Positions 46,013-55,177 of a DNA stretch of 64,000 nt are shown one piece after another. The stretch comes from Clostridia bacterium. Its GTDB lineage: Bacteria; Bacillota; Clostridia; Lachnospirales; Lachnospiraceae. Under the pieces are notes generated by a model. That model saw only the letters and a list, made by a program, of their open reading frames with translations, did no database searches and had not been told where the DNA came from. Both the position numbers and the translations under genes were made by a program. Within the stretch, counting starts at the first letter, position 1. The number at the start of each line of letters is the position of its first letter. The DNA is taken from the NCBI GenBank assembly GCA_026000755.1, contig BNZC01000004.1:10380-74379 (forward strand). Direction: 5' to 3'.

Positions 46013-46881
46013 TACAACTAGATGAATTACAAAAATTGCCGGTTGACCGAATTAGCTTAGGATATGCAGAGGACGGTGCATTTATTATTCCCGGCTTGGC
46101 TGTAATCACCACGACAGAGTGTAACTTGCATTGTAAACTCTGTGTGCAGAAAACATCCTATATAAAGGGGAAGATGTTTCGGTTTCCGCAATTAAAAGCT
46201 TGGCTTGATGAAGTATTTGAAATAGCTGATTATGTCATAAAGTTGAGCTTGGGGGGGGGGGAACCCTTAATCAATTCAGACCTCACGGAAATCTTGCTTT
46301 ACCTGAACAATTACAGGAACCGAATCGGCAGTTTACGAATTGTTACCAATGCAACAATTTTGCCGAACGAAGACTTGATACAGGCCTCGGCAATAACAAA
46401 ATGCAATTGGCTGTTAGCCGATTATCCGGTAAAAAACAGACTTTCCGAAATTGTGACGCTTCTTGAAAACAACAATATCGAGTATCAAGCGAGAGATTAT
46501 CGCAGTGCAACTCCATATATGGACGGTTGGGTAGATTTTGGTGACTTTAAGACAAAACATGAAAGACATGGCGTATGTCCTCGTATCAATCAATATATCA
46601 ATTTAGTGGACGGTAAACTATTTGCGTGTGGCATGGAAGGCGTTTTTATGCAGGTGGACGAAAAAGCCGCATTCGATAGATGCCGGGACAGTTCCATTGA
46701 TTTAGAAAACCACAATGAGACGGTCTCGTTCAAACGTGAAAAGTTGATAAGTGCAAGGCAAAAAGGCAGTGTGGATTTGTGTGAGTATTGTAACGGAAAC
46801 GATGCGGATTGCCCACGCTTTACACCCGGCGAACAATTAACACCACAAGAGTTGGTGGAAATCAGAAAATCGGAGATGTGA
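46009..46881 (+). CDS. Radical SAM protein
   Basis: 290 residues from ATG 46009 (AAAGGAG eight bases before; ATGA overlap with the preceding stop). The radical SAM motif CNLHCKLC (about 38-45) is followed by SLGGGEPLIN (GGE motif). C-terminal Cys cluster CPRINQYINLVDGKLFACG...LCEYCNGNDADC suggests a SPASM-like auxiliary cluster. An eleven-base G run (46251-46261) encodes the GGE motif, so slippage would abolish activity. It resembles the sugar- or peptide-modifying radical SAM/SPASM enzymes; substrate unknown. Confidence 0.85.
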   Translation: MIQLDELQKLPVDRISLGYAEDGAFIIPGLAVITTTECNLHCKLCVQKTSYIKGKMFRFPQLKAWLDEVFEIADYVIKLSLGGGEPLINSDLTEILLYLNNYRNRIGSLRIVTNATILPNEDLIQASAITKCNWLLADYPVKNRLSEIVTLLENNNIEYQARDYRSATPYMDGWVDFGDFKTKHERHGVCPRINQYINLVDGKLFACGMEGVFMQVDEKAAFDRCRDSSIDLENHNETVSFKREKLISARQKGSVDLCEYCNGNDADCPRFTPGEQLTPQELVEIRKSEM

Positions 46882-46883
46882 AA

Positions 46884-47927
46884 ATGATTTCGAAACAATA
46901 TGTCTATGACTTAAACAGGGTGAAATTATCCGATGTTCTTCCCATTAGAACCCCATATCACATCTCTGTTGAAGCCACTTTTCGCTGTAATATTCGTTGC
47001 AACTACTGCATTCATGCGATGGACGGGAGTGAAATAAATCGGCGAGGGTATCATCAAAAAGATATGTCTTGGGACGCATTCGAACGAGTTGTCAGCTCGA
47101 TTCATGAATTTGAAGACCCCATTAAGTCGGTTGTGTTTTCCGGATTGGGTGAACCGCTCGTTAATAAACGCCTTCCGGAAATGGTAAAGCGAGTGAAAGA
47201 TACCGGGCGAGTCGAGAAGATTCTTTTGATCACAAACGGGCTATTGTTGACGCATGAAACAAGCGATGCGTTAATTGATGCCGGGCTTGACATTTGCAAA
47301 ATATCGCTACAGGGGATGTCAGTTGAAAGCTATAAAAAGATTTGCGGTGTAAAGATGGATTGGGATGTCTTTTATGACAACATCGTATACTTTTCCGAAC
47401 ACAAGAATAAGTGCCTCTTAAAAGCGAAGATAGGCGATACTGCACTTTTAGAAAACGATGAGAAACTATTCTACGAGAAATTCAGTTCTATTTGTGATTA
47501 TGTTGATATTGAGCATATTTACCCTCAGTTTGACGGTGTTGATTATAGTGAAACTGTTTTAGCAGACGAAGGGAAGAATAGATTTGGGCATAGTTTTAAG
47601 CAGTTGAACGTTTGTTCGCCGTTATTTTATCGCTTGTATGTCTTGCAAGATGGAAGAGTAACTTTTGCCTATCCGGATGGCATAACGTATGAAGGTTTTC
47701 ATTTGAACAATATGACATTACGCAAGATGTGGGAGGCGGACGAGACAAAAGATATGTGGAGGAATGCACTTACACATAATCTGTCGGTTTGCCAAACATG
47801 CCCTCGGTGGAGTTATTCGGCTCATCCTGACGATATTATTGACGGATTTGAGCAAGAGATACTGGCGAAAATACCCGAACCAACCAAGGACATTAAGCAG
47901 AGACAAGTGCTTTGTATGGAAATTTAG
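46884..47927 (+). CDS. Radical SAM/SPASM-type protein
   Basis: 347 residues from ATG 46884 (GGAG eight bases before). CNIRCNYC (about 33-40) in the core, SGLGEPLVN, then a C-terminal region with Cys in NVCSPLFYRLYVLQDGRV and VCQTCPRW, consistent with auxiliary Fe-S binding. Upstream gene ends two bases before the start. Second of four radical SAM genes in the cluster. Function unknown. Confidence 0.85.
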   Translation: MISKQYVYDLNRVKLSDVLPIRTPYHISVEATFRCNIRCNYCIHAMDGSEINRRGYHQKDMSWDAFERVVSSIHEFEDPIKSVVFSGLGEPLVNKRLPEMVKRVKDTGRVEKILLITNGLLLTHETSDALIDAGLDICKISLQGMSVESYKKICGVKMDWDVFYDNIVYFSEHKNKCLLKAKIGDTALLENDEKLFYEKFSSICDYVDIEHIYPQFDGVDYSETVLADEGKNRFGHSFKQLNVCSPLFYRLYVLQDGRVTFAYPDGITYEGFHLNNMTLRKMWEADETKDMWRNALTHNLSVCQTCPRWSYSAHPDDIIDGFEQEILAKIPEPTKDIKQRQVLCMEI

Positions 47928-47936
47928 GAGGAACTC

Positions 47937-49118
47937 ATGATTAAAATTAGTGAATTGCCGATTCCGCCGGAGGAATATCAAAAAGAAATCGTAGAAAGCT
48001 TGAATCCAAGGATCAGTGAACACCCAATGATGTCGCCGGATGAACGCTATTTTCTAAATGGCTTGCTTGCGTATTACAAGCCCACCAACGTACTTGAACT
48101 TGGCGTTAATTTCGGCGAGGGTAGTGCACAAATTCTTCATAATATTCGAAATACGCCGGAGGCGAAGCTTACGTCTATTGATTTGGCGGAGTTTGCGTTT
48201 TACAATGAAATCATAGACGAAAAAAAGAATACAAAGCGTGGAGTAATATCCGATGAACCAATTGGTAAATTCGCATTTACACATCCTGACTTGCCGCTTG
48301 ATAAGTGGACACTTGTGACCGGAAAAGATCCGAGCGAAGTGATTGCCGGATTGGATAATTCCAAGGACGGCTATGATTTTTTGGTGCTTGATACAGCTCA
48401 CCTGCATCCAATTGAGTTGCTGAATTTTTTGTGCGTGTTGCCGTATCTTCGTGACGGTGCAATTGTAGTGTTACACGATATTACGTTATTTGCACTGTAT
48501 ATTCCACCTTACGCATTTGCTTGCAGGCAGTTGTTTGGGGCTGTCGTGGCGGAACGCATTCAACTGAACAGCCGGTTTTCAAATATTGGAGCGTTTCAGG
48601 TATCTGCGGACACACGTAAATACATTCAAAATGTGTTTGAAAGCCTCGTTCTCCCATGGGAAATCGACCCGCGCAACGTACGCACAAGTGCGATTGCGAC
48701 ACTTTTGAACGAACATTATGCCTTGAAAGAATTAAGTGTTTTTAGAGAAGCTTTGAGATTAAATATGCACTATTATGTGTCAGGAAAAATCGAATGGCAT
48801 TGCTGGGAAAATATGCGGACAGAACTTTTTGTTTCACATCTGTTCGGGCAAACCATTTATTATGGTGCCGGACGTAATATGGCGGATTGTTTAGAATATT
48901 GCAAGCAAAATGATATTGTATTTGAAGCTCCGATTTGGGATATAGCAGCCGATAAAATCGGCGAAATATGTGGACACAGAGTTACAGTTCCGGATTATTC
49001 GTCTTCGGGAATCAAAAAAACGCTCATTATCACAATTTGGGATGAGCAAATACGTGAAACAGTACGGGTTCAATTTGAAAAACTTGGGTATACGGTGAAA
49101 TGTTATATCTGGAATTAG
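47937..49118 (+). CDS. Class I methyltransferase with C-terminal Rossmann-like module
   Basis: 393 residues. The SAM-binding core VLELGVNFGEGSAQIL (about 50-65), SIDLAEFAF, DFLVLDTAHLHP and GAIVVLHDI match Methyltransf_24-type enzymes. The C-terminal part (about 300-393) has TIYYGAGRNMADCLEYC, the shared YGAG module. The ATG follows AGGAGGAACTC. Likely methylates a sugar or glycan end; not provable from sequence. Confidence 0.8.
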   Translation: MIKISELPIPPEEYQKEIVESLNPRISEHPMMSPDERYFLNGLLAYYKPTNVLELGVNFGEGSAQILHNIRNTPEAKLTSIDLAEFAFYNEIIDEKKNTKRGVISDEPIGKFAFTHPDLPLDKWTLVTGKDPSEVIAGLDNSKDGYDFLVLDTAHLHPIELLNFLCVLPYLRDGAIVVLHDITLFALYIPPYAFACRQLFGAVVAERIQLNSRFSNIGAFQVSADTRKYIQNVFESLVLPWEIDPRNVRTSAIATLLNEHYALKELSVFREALRLNMHYYVSGKIEWHCWENMRTELFVSHLFGQTIYYGAGRNMADCLEYCKQNDIVFEAPIWDIAADKIGEICGHRVTVPDYSSSGIKKTLIITIWDEQIRETVRVQFEKLGYTVKCYIWN

Positions 49119-49131
49119 GATGGTATTACGA

Positions 49132-50397
49132 ATGAAACAAACTATTTTTTACGGAGCAGGCAAAAATGCCGAAGATAACTTTTCTGCTTGGACAGACCTT
49201 GGCATGATACCCGTGTGTTTTGCCGATGCGGATAAGACAAAGCACTACAGTAAATTTCAATCAAGCGAGATAGACATTTTACCTCTTGAGGAAGCTATCT
49301 TAAAGTATCCTGATTTTGAACTATATGTCACTCCAACGTCTGAAAAATGGGAGAGTATTGCAGCCTATTTGGCAAAATGGGGGGGGGTACCTTTGGCAGC
49401 GATAAAGTTTTTCGAGCCGGTGGAATATCGCAAAGGTTGCCCGTCTATGGGACGTTGTTTTATCACGTATAACAAGATAGGCTGTTGCTGCGTACCCGTT
49501 TACAGGGACAACTTTGAATTTGAGATAAACTCGGACTACCGTTTGAATTTTCGCTATTTTGAAGAGAAAAGCAAGGCAGTAATTGACGACTGGAGAAACA
49601 ACAGACCATCTATTTGTGATGGTTGCCCAAACCTTATTTTTGGAATTTATGATATTGCCCCCGTTGTTGAGGAATTAAATATTAGCTCAAAAGATAATGC
49701 TGACTTTTGCAATACAAAGTGTATCTATTGTTCCTCATTTCCGAAGCCGGAACAAGCCACCTATGAGGAGCGCGGACGTGAAGTGATTGCAATGCTTGAA
49801 ACAGCACATTCGTTGTATCCTGATCACAAGTTCAGAGTATATGTAAGCGGCGGTGATATTGCGGTTGCACCGTTCCGTGACAAGTTGTTTGATGTATTAA
49901 AAAAGTATGCCTGGAATGCTGATATTTATTCAAATTCGGCGGTATATTGTGAAGCTGCGGCAGAACAGTTGCGTGATGGACAATCCGCCTATGTCACCAC
50001 GCTGGACTCTACTATCCGGGAGAAGTTTGCAGAAATAAAGGGCGTTGACTGCTTGCCGAAAGTACTGGAAAACATAAAACGCTATTCTGAAGCGGCGGTT
50101 GATAAACGTCAAATCAACATAAAGTTAATTGTTTTAGACGGAATATATGAAAATTTCGAAGAAATGGGCGGCGTTGTTGATTTTGTGGAGAGCATAGGTG
50201 CAAACTTGTGGTTGAGCTGTAATGTCTATAACGCCGATAAGCGACTTTCAGATGGGATGTTTGAGATGACAGTTAGATTGTTAAATTATGCGTTCAATAA
50301 ACAGATTTTCGTGAACATTATGTATGACCATTTTAATATTGAGGATGCCGCCATGTTGCGGAATCAATGGGAAATTATCCAAGGAGGGATAACATGA
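49132..50397 (+). CDS. Radical SAM protein with N-terminal Rossmann-like module
   Basis: 421 residues from ATG 49132 (49120 is a possible alternative). The YGAG module is at the N-terminus (TIFYGAGKNAEDNF, about 3-16). A Cys-rich middle (KGCPSMGRCF; IGCCCVPVY; CDGCPN) precedes the radical SAM motif CNTKCIYC (about 197-204), followed by VYVSGGDIAV. The auxiliary cysteines come before the core, unlike ordinary SPASM proteins. A nine-base G run (49379-49387) lies in the N-terminal third. Confidence 0.8.
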   Translation: MKQTIFYGAGKNAEDNFSAWTDLGMIPVCFADADKTKHYSKFQSSEIDILPLEEAILKYPDFELYVTPTSEKWESIAAYLAKWGGVPLAAIKFFEPVEYRKGCPSMGRCFITYNKIGCCCVPVYRDNFEFEINSDYRLNFRYFEEKSKAVIDDWRNNRPSICDGCPNLIFGIYDIAPVVEELNISSKDNADFCNTKCIYCSSFPKPEQATYEERGREVIAMLETAHSLYPDHKFRVYVSGGDIAVAPFRDKLFDVLKKYAWNADIYSNSAVYCEAAAEQLRDGQSAYVTTLDSTIREKFAEIKGVDCLPKVLENIKRYSEAAVDKRQINIKLIVLDGIYENFEEMGGVVDFVESIGANLWLSCNVYNADKRLSDGMFEMTVRLLNYAFNKQIFVNIMYDHFNIEDAAMLRNQWEIIQGGIT

Positions 50398-51566
50398 ACA
50401 AACAAATTATACCTGTCGTATTTGCTACGGACGAAAACTATGTGCCTTACTGCGGGGTCGCAATTTCCTCTTTAATAAAAAACGCAAGTCGAAGCAATAC
50501 TTACGAAGTATTCGTGTTTTTTGACAAGTTGTCGGGCTTGAGCATTTATAAACTGGAACGGTTATCAACAGATCATGTTAAAGTGGTTTGTTGTTGCATT
50601 CACGAGCAAATTACCAATCTAAAAGTATCGGAATACAACCACTTAACGATCGCATCGGCATATAGGCTAGTCATACCGAATGTTTTACCACAGTTTGAAA
50701 AAGTGTTATATTTGGACTCGGATATTGTTGTAAATGCTGATGTTGCAGATTTGTACAATATAGATATTGGGACTAATATTCTTGGAGCGGTGCGAGGTTA
50801 TAATGATGATGACAAGAATGTTTGGGGATATAATCATATTACGAAAACCCTCGGCATAAACAGAGATAGTTTCTTTAACGCAGGAATACTCATTATAAAT
50901 ACAAAGGAATTTATAAACAATAGTGTTGCACAGAAATGTTTTTCATTGTTGTCCAATAGACAAGACTTGTATTTTATGGATCAGTGTGCACTGAATATAG
51001 TTTGCGAAGGGAAAGTACATTTTTTACCTCATAAATGGAATCACGAGTGGTTGTATTTGTTTTCTGCCAACAATTCTTTGCTCCCAAACAGTAGAGAGGA
51101 ATTTGAAGCCTGTGCCAATCCGGCTATTATTCACTATGACGGAGTTGAAAAGCCTTGGGATTACCCTGAGCAGTGTCTCTCTGATTATTTTTGGTCATAT
51201 GCAAGGCAGACGGTATTTTATGAAGAAATTGTATATTCTGCGCAACTGCGTCATACAAGAGAATTGCTAGAACTATCCGGTGTGATCGGTAAATATAGGA
51301 ATATAGCGATATACGGTGCAGGTAATGCCGGCAAGAAATATGTCAGTAGGATGTCGACGTTAAAACTGTGCAATATTGTACTTTGGATTGATAAGAATTT
51401 CACAGAAAAACAAGGTTTAGAGCTTCCGGTGGAGAGCGTTGATAAACTCTATACAACGGAATTTGACCATGTATTCATCGCAATTGAGAACATTGCAATA
51501 TCAAACCAAGTGAAAGAGATGCTGATTTCCAATCATATACCGCCTGAGAAAATAATTCAAATATAG
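50394..51566 (+). CDS. Family 8 glycosyltransferase with C-terminal Rossmann-like module
   Basis: 390 residues from ATG 50394 (AGGAGGG; ATGA overlap). GT8 domain: VVFATDENYVPYCGV, RLVIPNVLPQFEKVLYLDSD with the DxD at about 103-105, FNAGILIINTKEF, LPHKWNHEW. Family members are glucosyl/galactosyl/galacturonosyl transferases. The last 100 residues hold IAIYGAGNAGKKYVSRM, the shared module. Confidence 0.88.
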   Translation: MNKQIIPVVFATDENYVPYCGVAISSLIKNASRSNTYEVFVFFDKLSGLSIYKLERLSTDHVKVVCCCIHEQITNLKVSEYNHLTIASAYRLVIPNVLPQFEKVLYLDSDIVVNADVADLYNIDIGTNILGAVRGYNDDDKNVWGYNHITKTLGINRDSFFNAGILIINTKEFINNSVAQKCFSLLSNRQDLYFMDQCALNIVCEGKVHFLPHKWNHEWLYLFSANNSLLPNSREEFEACANPAIIHYDGVEKPWDYPEQCLSDYFWSYARQTVFYEEIVYSAQLRHTRELLELSGVIGKYRNIAIYGAGNAGKKYVSRMSTLKLCNIVLWIDKNFTEKQGLELPVESVDKLYTTEFDHVFIAIENIAISNQVKEMLISNHIPPEKIIQI

Positions 51567-51618
51567 TAAACGTAAAAATGAAGACTACTATCTTTAATGC
51601 TTGATGGAGGGATTATTT

Positions 51619-52893
51619 ATGTCAGATCCGCAAATATCAATCGTCATTCCGGTGTACAACACTTCCGAGTATTTGGTACAGTGCTTGGATACCATAGTGA
51701 ATCAGACGTTTCGGGACATTGAAATAATATGCGTTAATGATGGTTCGACCGATGGCAGTTTCGATATTCTGAAAGAGTTTTCTGACAAGGATAATAGGCT
51801 TATCCTTATCAATCGCAATGTTGCCAGTGGTAGTGCTGCACTCCCGCGAAATATGGGATTGGATTTAGCACAGGGGAAATATGTTATGTTTCTTGATTCT
51901 GACGATTATTTTGATTTAACTATGCTTGAAAAATTGTACACGTATGCTGAAAAAACGAAGTCTGACCTTGTTATGTGCGATAATTATGCGGTTTCATTTA
52001 CTACCGGCGAGATTAAGACGAAGGATACCGAATTACATTATGAGTATTTACCTAAAAACGAAGTCTTTTCATATAAGGATATTCCCGACACTATTTTTCA
52101 AATATCGAATGCTGCGTGTTGGCATAAGTTGATATTGCGAGAAACATTAATTCACTACAATTTGAAATTTCAGTTGGATACACCAATTCTTGACGACATA
52201 TATTTTGTGAATTTACTCTTGGTGTTGTCCAAGCGTATCAGCGTAATTCGTGATAGATTAGTGTTTTATCGCACGAATAGATACGATGCTCAAACGACTA
52301 AGATTGAAAAGCACAAAGAATCTATCTTTTTAGCTTTTATGGAATTAAATCAATATCTTGCTGCACATTCACTTTATGAAGAGGTTAAAGTCAGTTTGCA
52401 AAATTGGACTTTGGCAACGATGGCGTGGTGGTTATATTCGATTGGAAATTATAAGGTGCATTTTGAATTGTTGGATTTATATAAAAAAGAGTATTTCAAC
52501 AAATTAGGATTAATGGATATAGTCCCCGGTACTCTCTACGATGGACCGGAGCGTTTTTATAACAATGTATTGGAATGCGACATTGAACGCTCGCTGAAAG
52601 TCGTGTTGGAATCGACTTTAGTACCCGGCAGTAAAATCGCTATATATGGTGCAGGACTTTTCGGGCATCATATATATGAATTGGTTAAAACACACGATAA
52701 GCACCATATTGTAATTTGGTGTGATAAAAATGCGGATAAGATCGGAAATTCGCTCATTAAACATCCTTCAAAAATGACGGATTGTGATTTTGATGCGATA
52801 ATTATTGCAATAGCAGATTATGGAGTCATCAAAGAGGTGAAAGAATACCTATTGGGAATGGGTGTTGAGGTTCAAAAGATTTATACCATCTAA
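51619..52893 (+). CDS. Family 2 glycosyltransferase with C-terminal Rossmann-like module
   Basis: 424 residues from ATG 51619 (GGAGGG seven bases before). GT2 motifs ISIVIPVYNTSEYLVQCLDT, CVNDGSTDGS, YVMFLDSDDYFD. C-terminal SKIAIYGAGLFGHHIYELV and IWCDKNADKIG are the shared module. 52 bases separate it from the GT8 gene. Confidence 0.88.
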   Translation: MSDPQISIVIPVYNTSEYLVQCLDTIVNQTFRDIEIICVNDGSTDGSFDILKEFSDKDNRLILINRNVASGSAALPRNMGLDLAQGKYVMFLDSDDYFDLTMLEKLYTYAEKTKSDLVMCDNYAVSFTTGEIKTKDTELHYEYLPKNEVFSYKDIPDTIFQISNAACWHKLILRETLIHYNLKFQLDTPILDDIYFVNLLLVLSKRISVIRDRLVFYRTNRYDAQTTKIEKHKESIFLAFMELNQYLAAHSLYEEVKVSLQNWTLATMAWWLYSIGNYKVHFELLDLYKKEYFNKLGLMDIVPGTLYDGPERFYNNVLECDIERSLKVVLESTLVPGSKIAIYGAGLFGHHIYELVKTHDKHHIVIWCDKNADKIGNSLIKHPSKMTDCDFDAIIIAIADYGVIKEVKEYLLGMGVEVQKIYTI

Positions 52894-52919
52894 CTATATT
52901 CTGCGGGGGTGTGCTAAAC

Positions 52920-55172
52920 ATGAAAACTATTGACATTTACAAAATAGCGATTTCTCTTAGCTGTAAGGAACGCAAGCACTGGTATTCTTTGTTTCAAAAT
53001 TCGGTGCATTCCATTTCTGACACATGGAACACAGCCACTTTTGAGAATTTTATCGTAGCTTTATATGCAAATTTAGAAAGAGAGCAAGCGAAATCAAGTT
53101 CTTCTGTAATTGCATATGGAGCAGGGAATAGGGCACAGGAATGTTTACCTTACGTGTTGCGGCATACTGAAATAGTTGAAATTTGGGATGCCTACGCAAC
53201 GATAGATTCCTTATACAATATTCCGGTTGTGAAACCGCACTTTGATTCAGCTGACCATACTATGGATGTTGTAATATTCATTGACGATCGCACAAGGAGA
53301 AATGATGTTATATCGCTTTTTGAGGCAAAGGGATATAAGATGACGTATTCCTATCGGGATTATATTATGATCTCGGAATCGATAGCATATTTTCCGACTA
53401 TTGACGAAATCATAACAGACGAAACGAGAACCTTGTTCTATGATTATGTCGGTCAGTATGAGGTAATACATAGTAAGCATTCGCCGGTAAATTACACAGT
53501 CATTCCCAAAAAGCTTGAAACAGTACAAATTGATCTTGAGAACGTATCTGGTAAGGCAAAGAATTTGTCTGAGAGATTATTGAGCTTGCTAACGATTACG
53601 AAAACAAACATAGACAATATGGTATACGATTTTTGCAGTTCGAACTTAGACAACGCATTTGATTTTTCATATAAATTGGAACTGTTTTTGAGAAACGTGC
53701 TAGCAAACGGAATCAAAACAAAGGAACGACCGATAAGAATGCGGGATGATGTTCCGTATGACCAATTTGCTGTTTTTGCTGTACTAAAAGAAACGCTTGC
53801 ATATATTTGCAGTGATATTCCAAAAGCTCTTCATGTAATTCAATTGTTAAAAACGCTTTCGCCGAATTCTGTTCCGATAATTTCGGTTGAATGTTATTAT
53901 CTAGTACAATGCAATCGTTTTGAGGAAGCTTTGGCATTAGTAAGAGTGGCTATGAAAAAAGAACCGAATGCCTTGCTTGCAAGTGAAACATTTTGTCATA
54001 TTGCGGCTAGTTGCAAAGAAAATGGGATTTTAGTAAGTGAAGTATTGCCGGATTATGACTTAAGGGAACGATTTTGTTGGTCAGGACTTAACTTTGTGTT
54101 GTGTTCCGGATTTGATAATAATACAGGTGATGCTGAGTTTTTGCCTTGTTTTAGGACACTTCAATGTGCAGCGAATCCTTCGGGAGAATTTTGGGGTAGC
54201 GAAGAGTGGGTTGAATTTAGACGAAGCATACTGGATGGTTCGTTCAGATATTGCCAGAAAAACCAATGTCCGAATATAGCGGCAGGTTGGTTGCCAAAGA
54301 AATCCGAATGTAATAATGCCAAAATCAAAAGAATGCTTGACGGTGATTTAACATCAATACCTCCGATTGAAGAATTGCATTTATCCTATGATTTTCATTG
54401 TAATCTGCATTGCCCGTCTTGTAGACTTGAGTTTAAGACAAATAATGTAAAACAAAATACAAGACTTAATACTCTTTTTGAAAAGAATCTACGCCCTTTG
54501 CTGAAAAACACAAAGCACTTGACCTTGTCCGGCTGTGGGGAAGCTATTATTTCTCCGCACAGCAAGTACGTGTTGCAATCGATGTCAAGTGCGGAATATC
54601 CGGAACTTGCGGTTGAGTTACGTACAAACGTTTTCTCATTTCATGCAGAAGCTTGGAAAGCACTTGGGAGCGGGCGTGAGGTCATAAAGCATGTGGCGGC
54701 ATCCATTGATGCTTCGTCAAAGGAATTGTTTGAGCAGTTGCGCTGTCCTGCCAAATGGGATATTGTTTTGCAAAACCTTGCCTTTATTCAACAATTGCGA
54801 AATGCGAACGCAATAGATCTATTTGAATTTCATGTGGTGGTTCAAACAGACAATATTGACGAACTTGTCGATATTATAAAAATGGCAATAAAATTTGATG
54901 CGGATGTAGTAACCTTTTCGAGATTGGTTAATTGGCGTGGTATGTCAGAAGAGATGTATTACAAAATCAATCCGTTTTATGAGGAGCATCCGCAACACAA
55001 CAGGCTTATGCAAGTGATCGACGAGATAAAAAATTTGCGTAAGCATATTGAAAATGGCGATTGTGATTTAACGATTAGCAGAAAACATAAACTGTTTATT
55101 AATACGCATTGCGTTCCCGACCCAAATTCGTCGTATGACGTTATTCGTATTGGTAAACTCAAAATCAGGTGA
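52920..55172 (+). CDS. Large radical SAM protein with YGAG module and N-terminal Cys domain
   Basis: 750 residues from ATG 52920. In order: helical start, the YGAG module (VIAYGAGNRAQECLPYV, about 63-79), a helical middle, a Cys-rich domain (LPCFRTLQC; EEWVEFRRSILDGSFRYC; NQCPN, about 400-455) that looks like a SPASM-type region placed before the core, then the radical SAM motif CNLHCPSC (about 493-500) and LTLSGCGEAIIS. Two copies of Cys-rich elements suggest several Fe-S clusters. Substrate unknown; probably an uncommon glycan-modifying enzyme. Confidence 0.78.
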   Translation: MKTIDIYKIAISLSCKERKHWYSLFQNSVHSISDTWNTATFENFIVALYANLEREQAKSSSSVIAYGAGNRAQECLPYVLRHTEIVEIWDAYATIDSLYNIPVVKPHFDSADHTMDVVIFIDDRTRRNDVISLFEAKGYKMTYSYRDYIMISESIAYFPTIDEIITDETRTLFYDYVGQYEVIHSKHSPVNYTVIPKKLETVQIDLENVSGKAKNLSERLLSLLTITKTNIDNMVYDFCSSNLDNAFDFSYKLELFLRNVLANGIKTKERPIRMRDDVPYDQFAVFAVLKETLAYICSDIPKALHVIQLLKTLSPNSVPIISVECYYLVQCNRFEEALALVRVAMKKEPNALLASETFCHIAASCKENGILVSEVLPDYDLRERFCWSGLNFVLCSGFDNNTGDAEFLPCFRTLQCAANPSGEFWGSEEWVEFRRSILDGSFRYCQKNQCPNIAAGWLPKKSECNNAKIKRMLDGDLTSIPPIEELHLSYDFHCNLHCPSCRLEFKTNNVKQNTRLNTLFEKNLRPLLKNTKHLTLSGCGEAIISPHSKYVLQSMSSAEYPELAVELRTNVFSFHAEAWKALGSGREVIKHVAASIDASSKELFEQLRCPAKWDIVLQNLAFIQQLRNANAIDLFEFHVVVQTDNIDELVDIIKMAIKFDADVVTFSRLVNWRGMSEEMYYKINPFYEEHPQHNRLMQVIDEIKNLRKHIENGDCDLTISRKHKLFINTHCVPDPNSSYDVIRIGKLKIR

Positions 55173-55177
55173 CTTTT

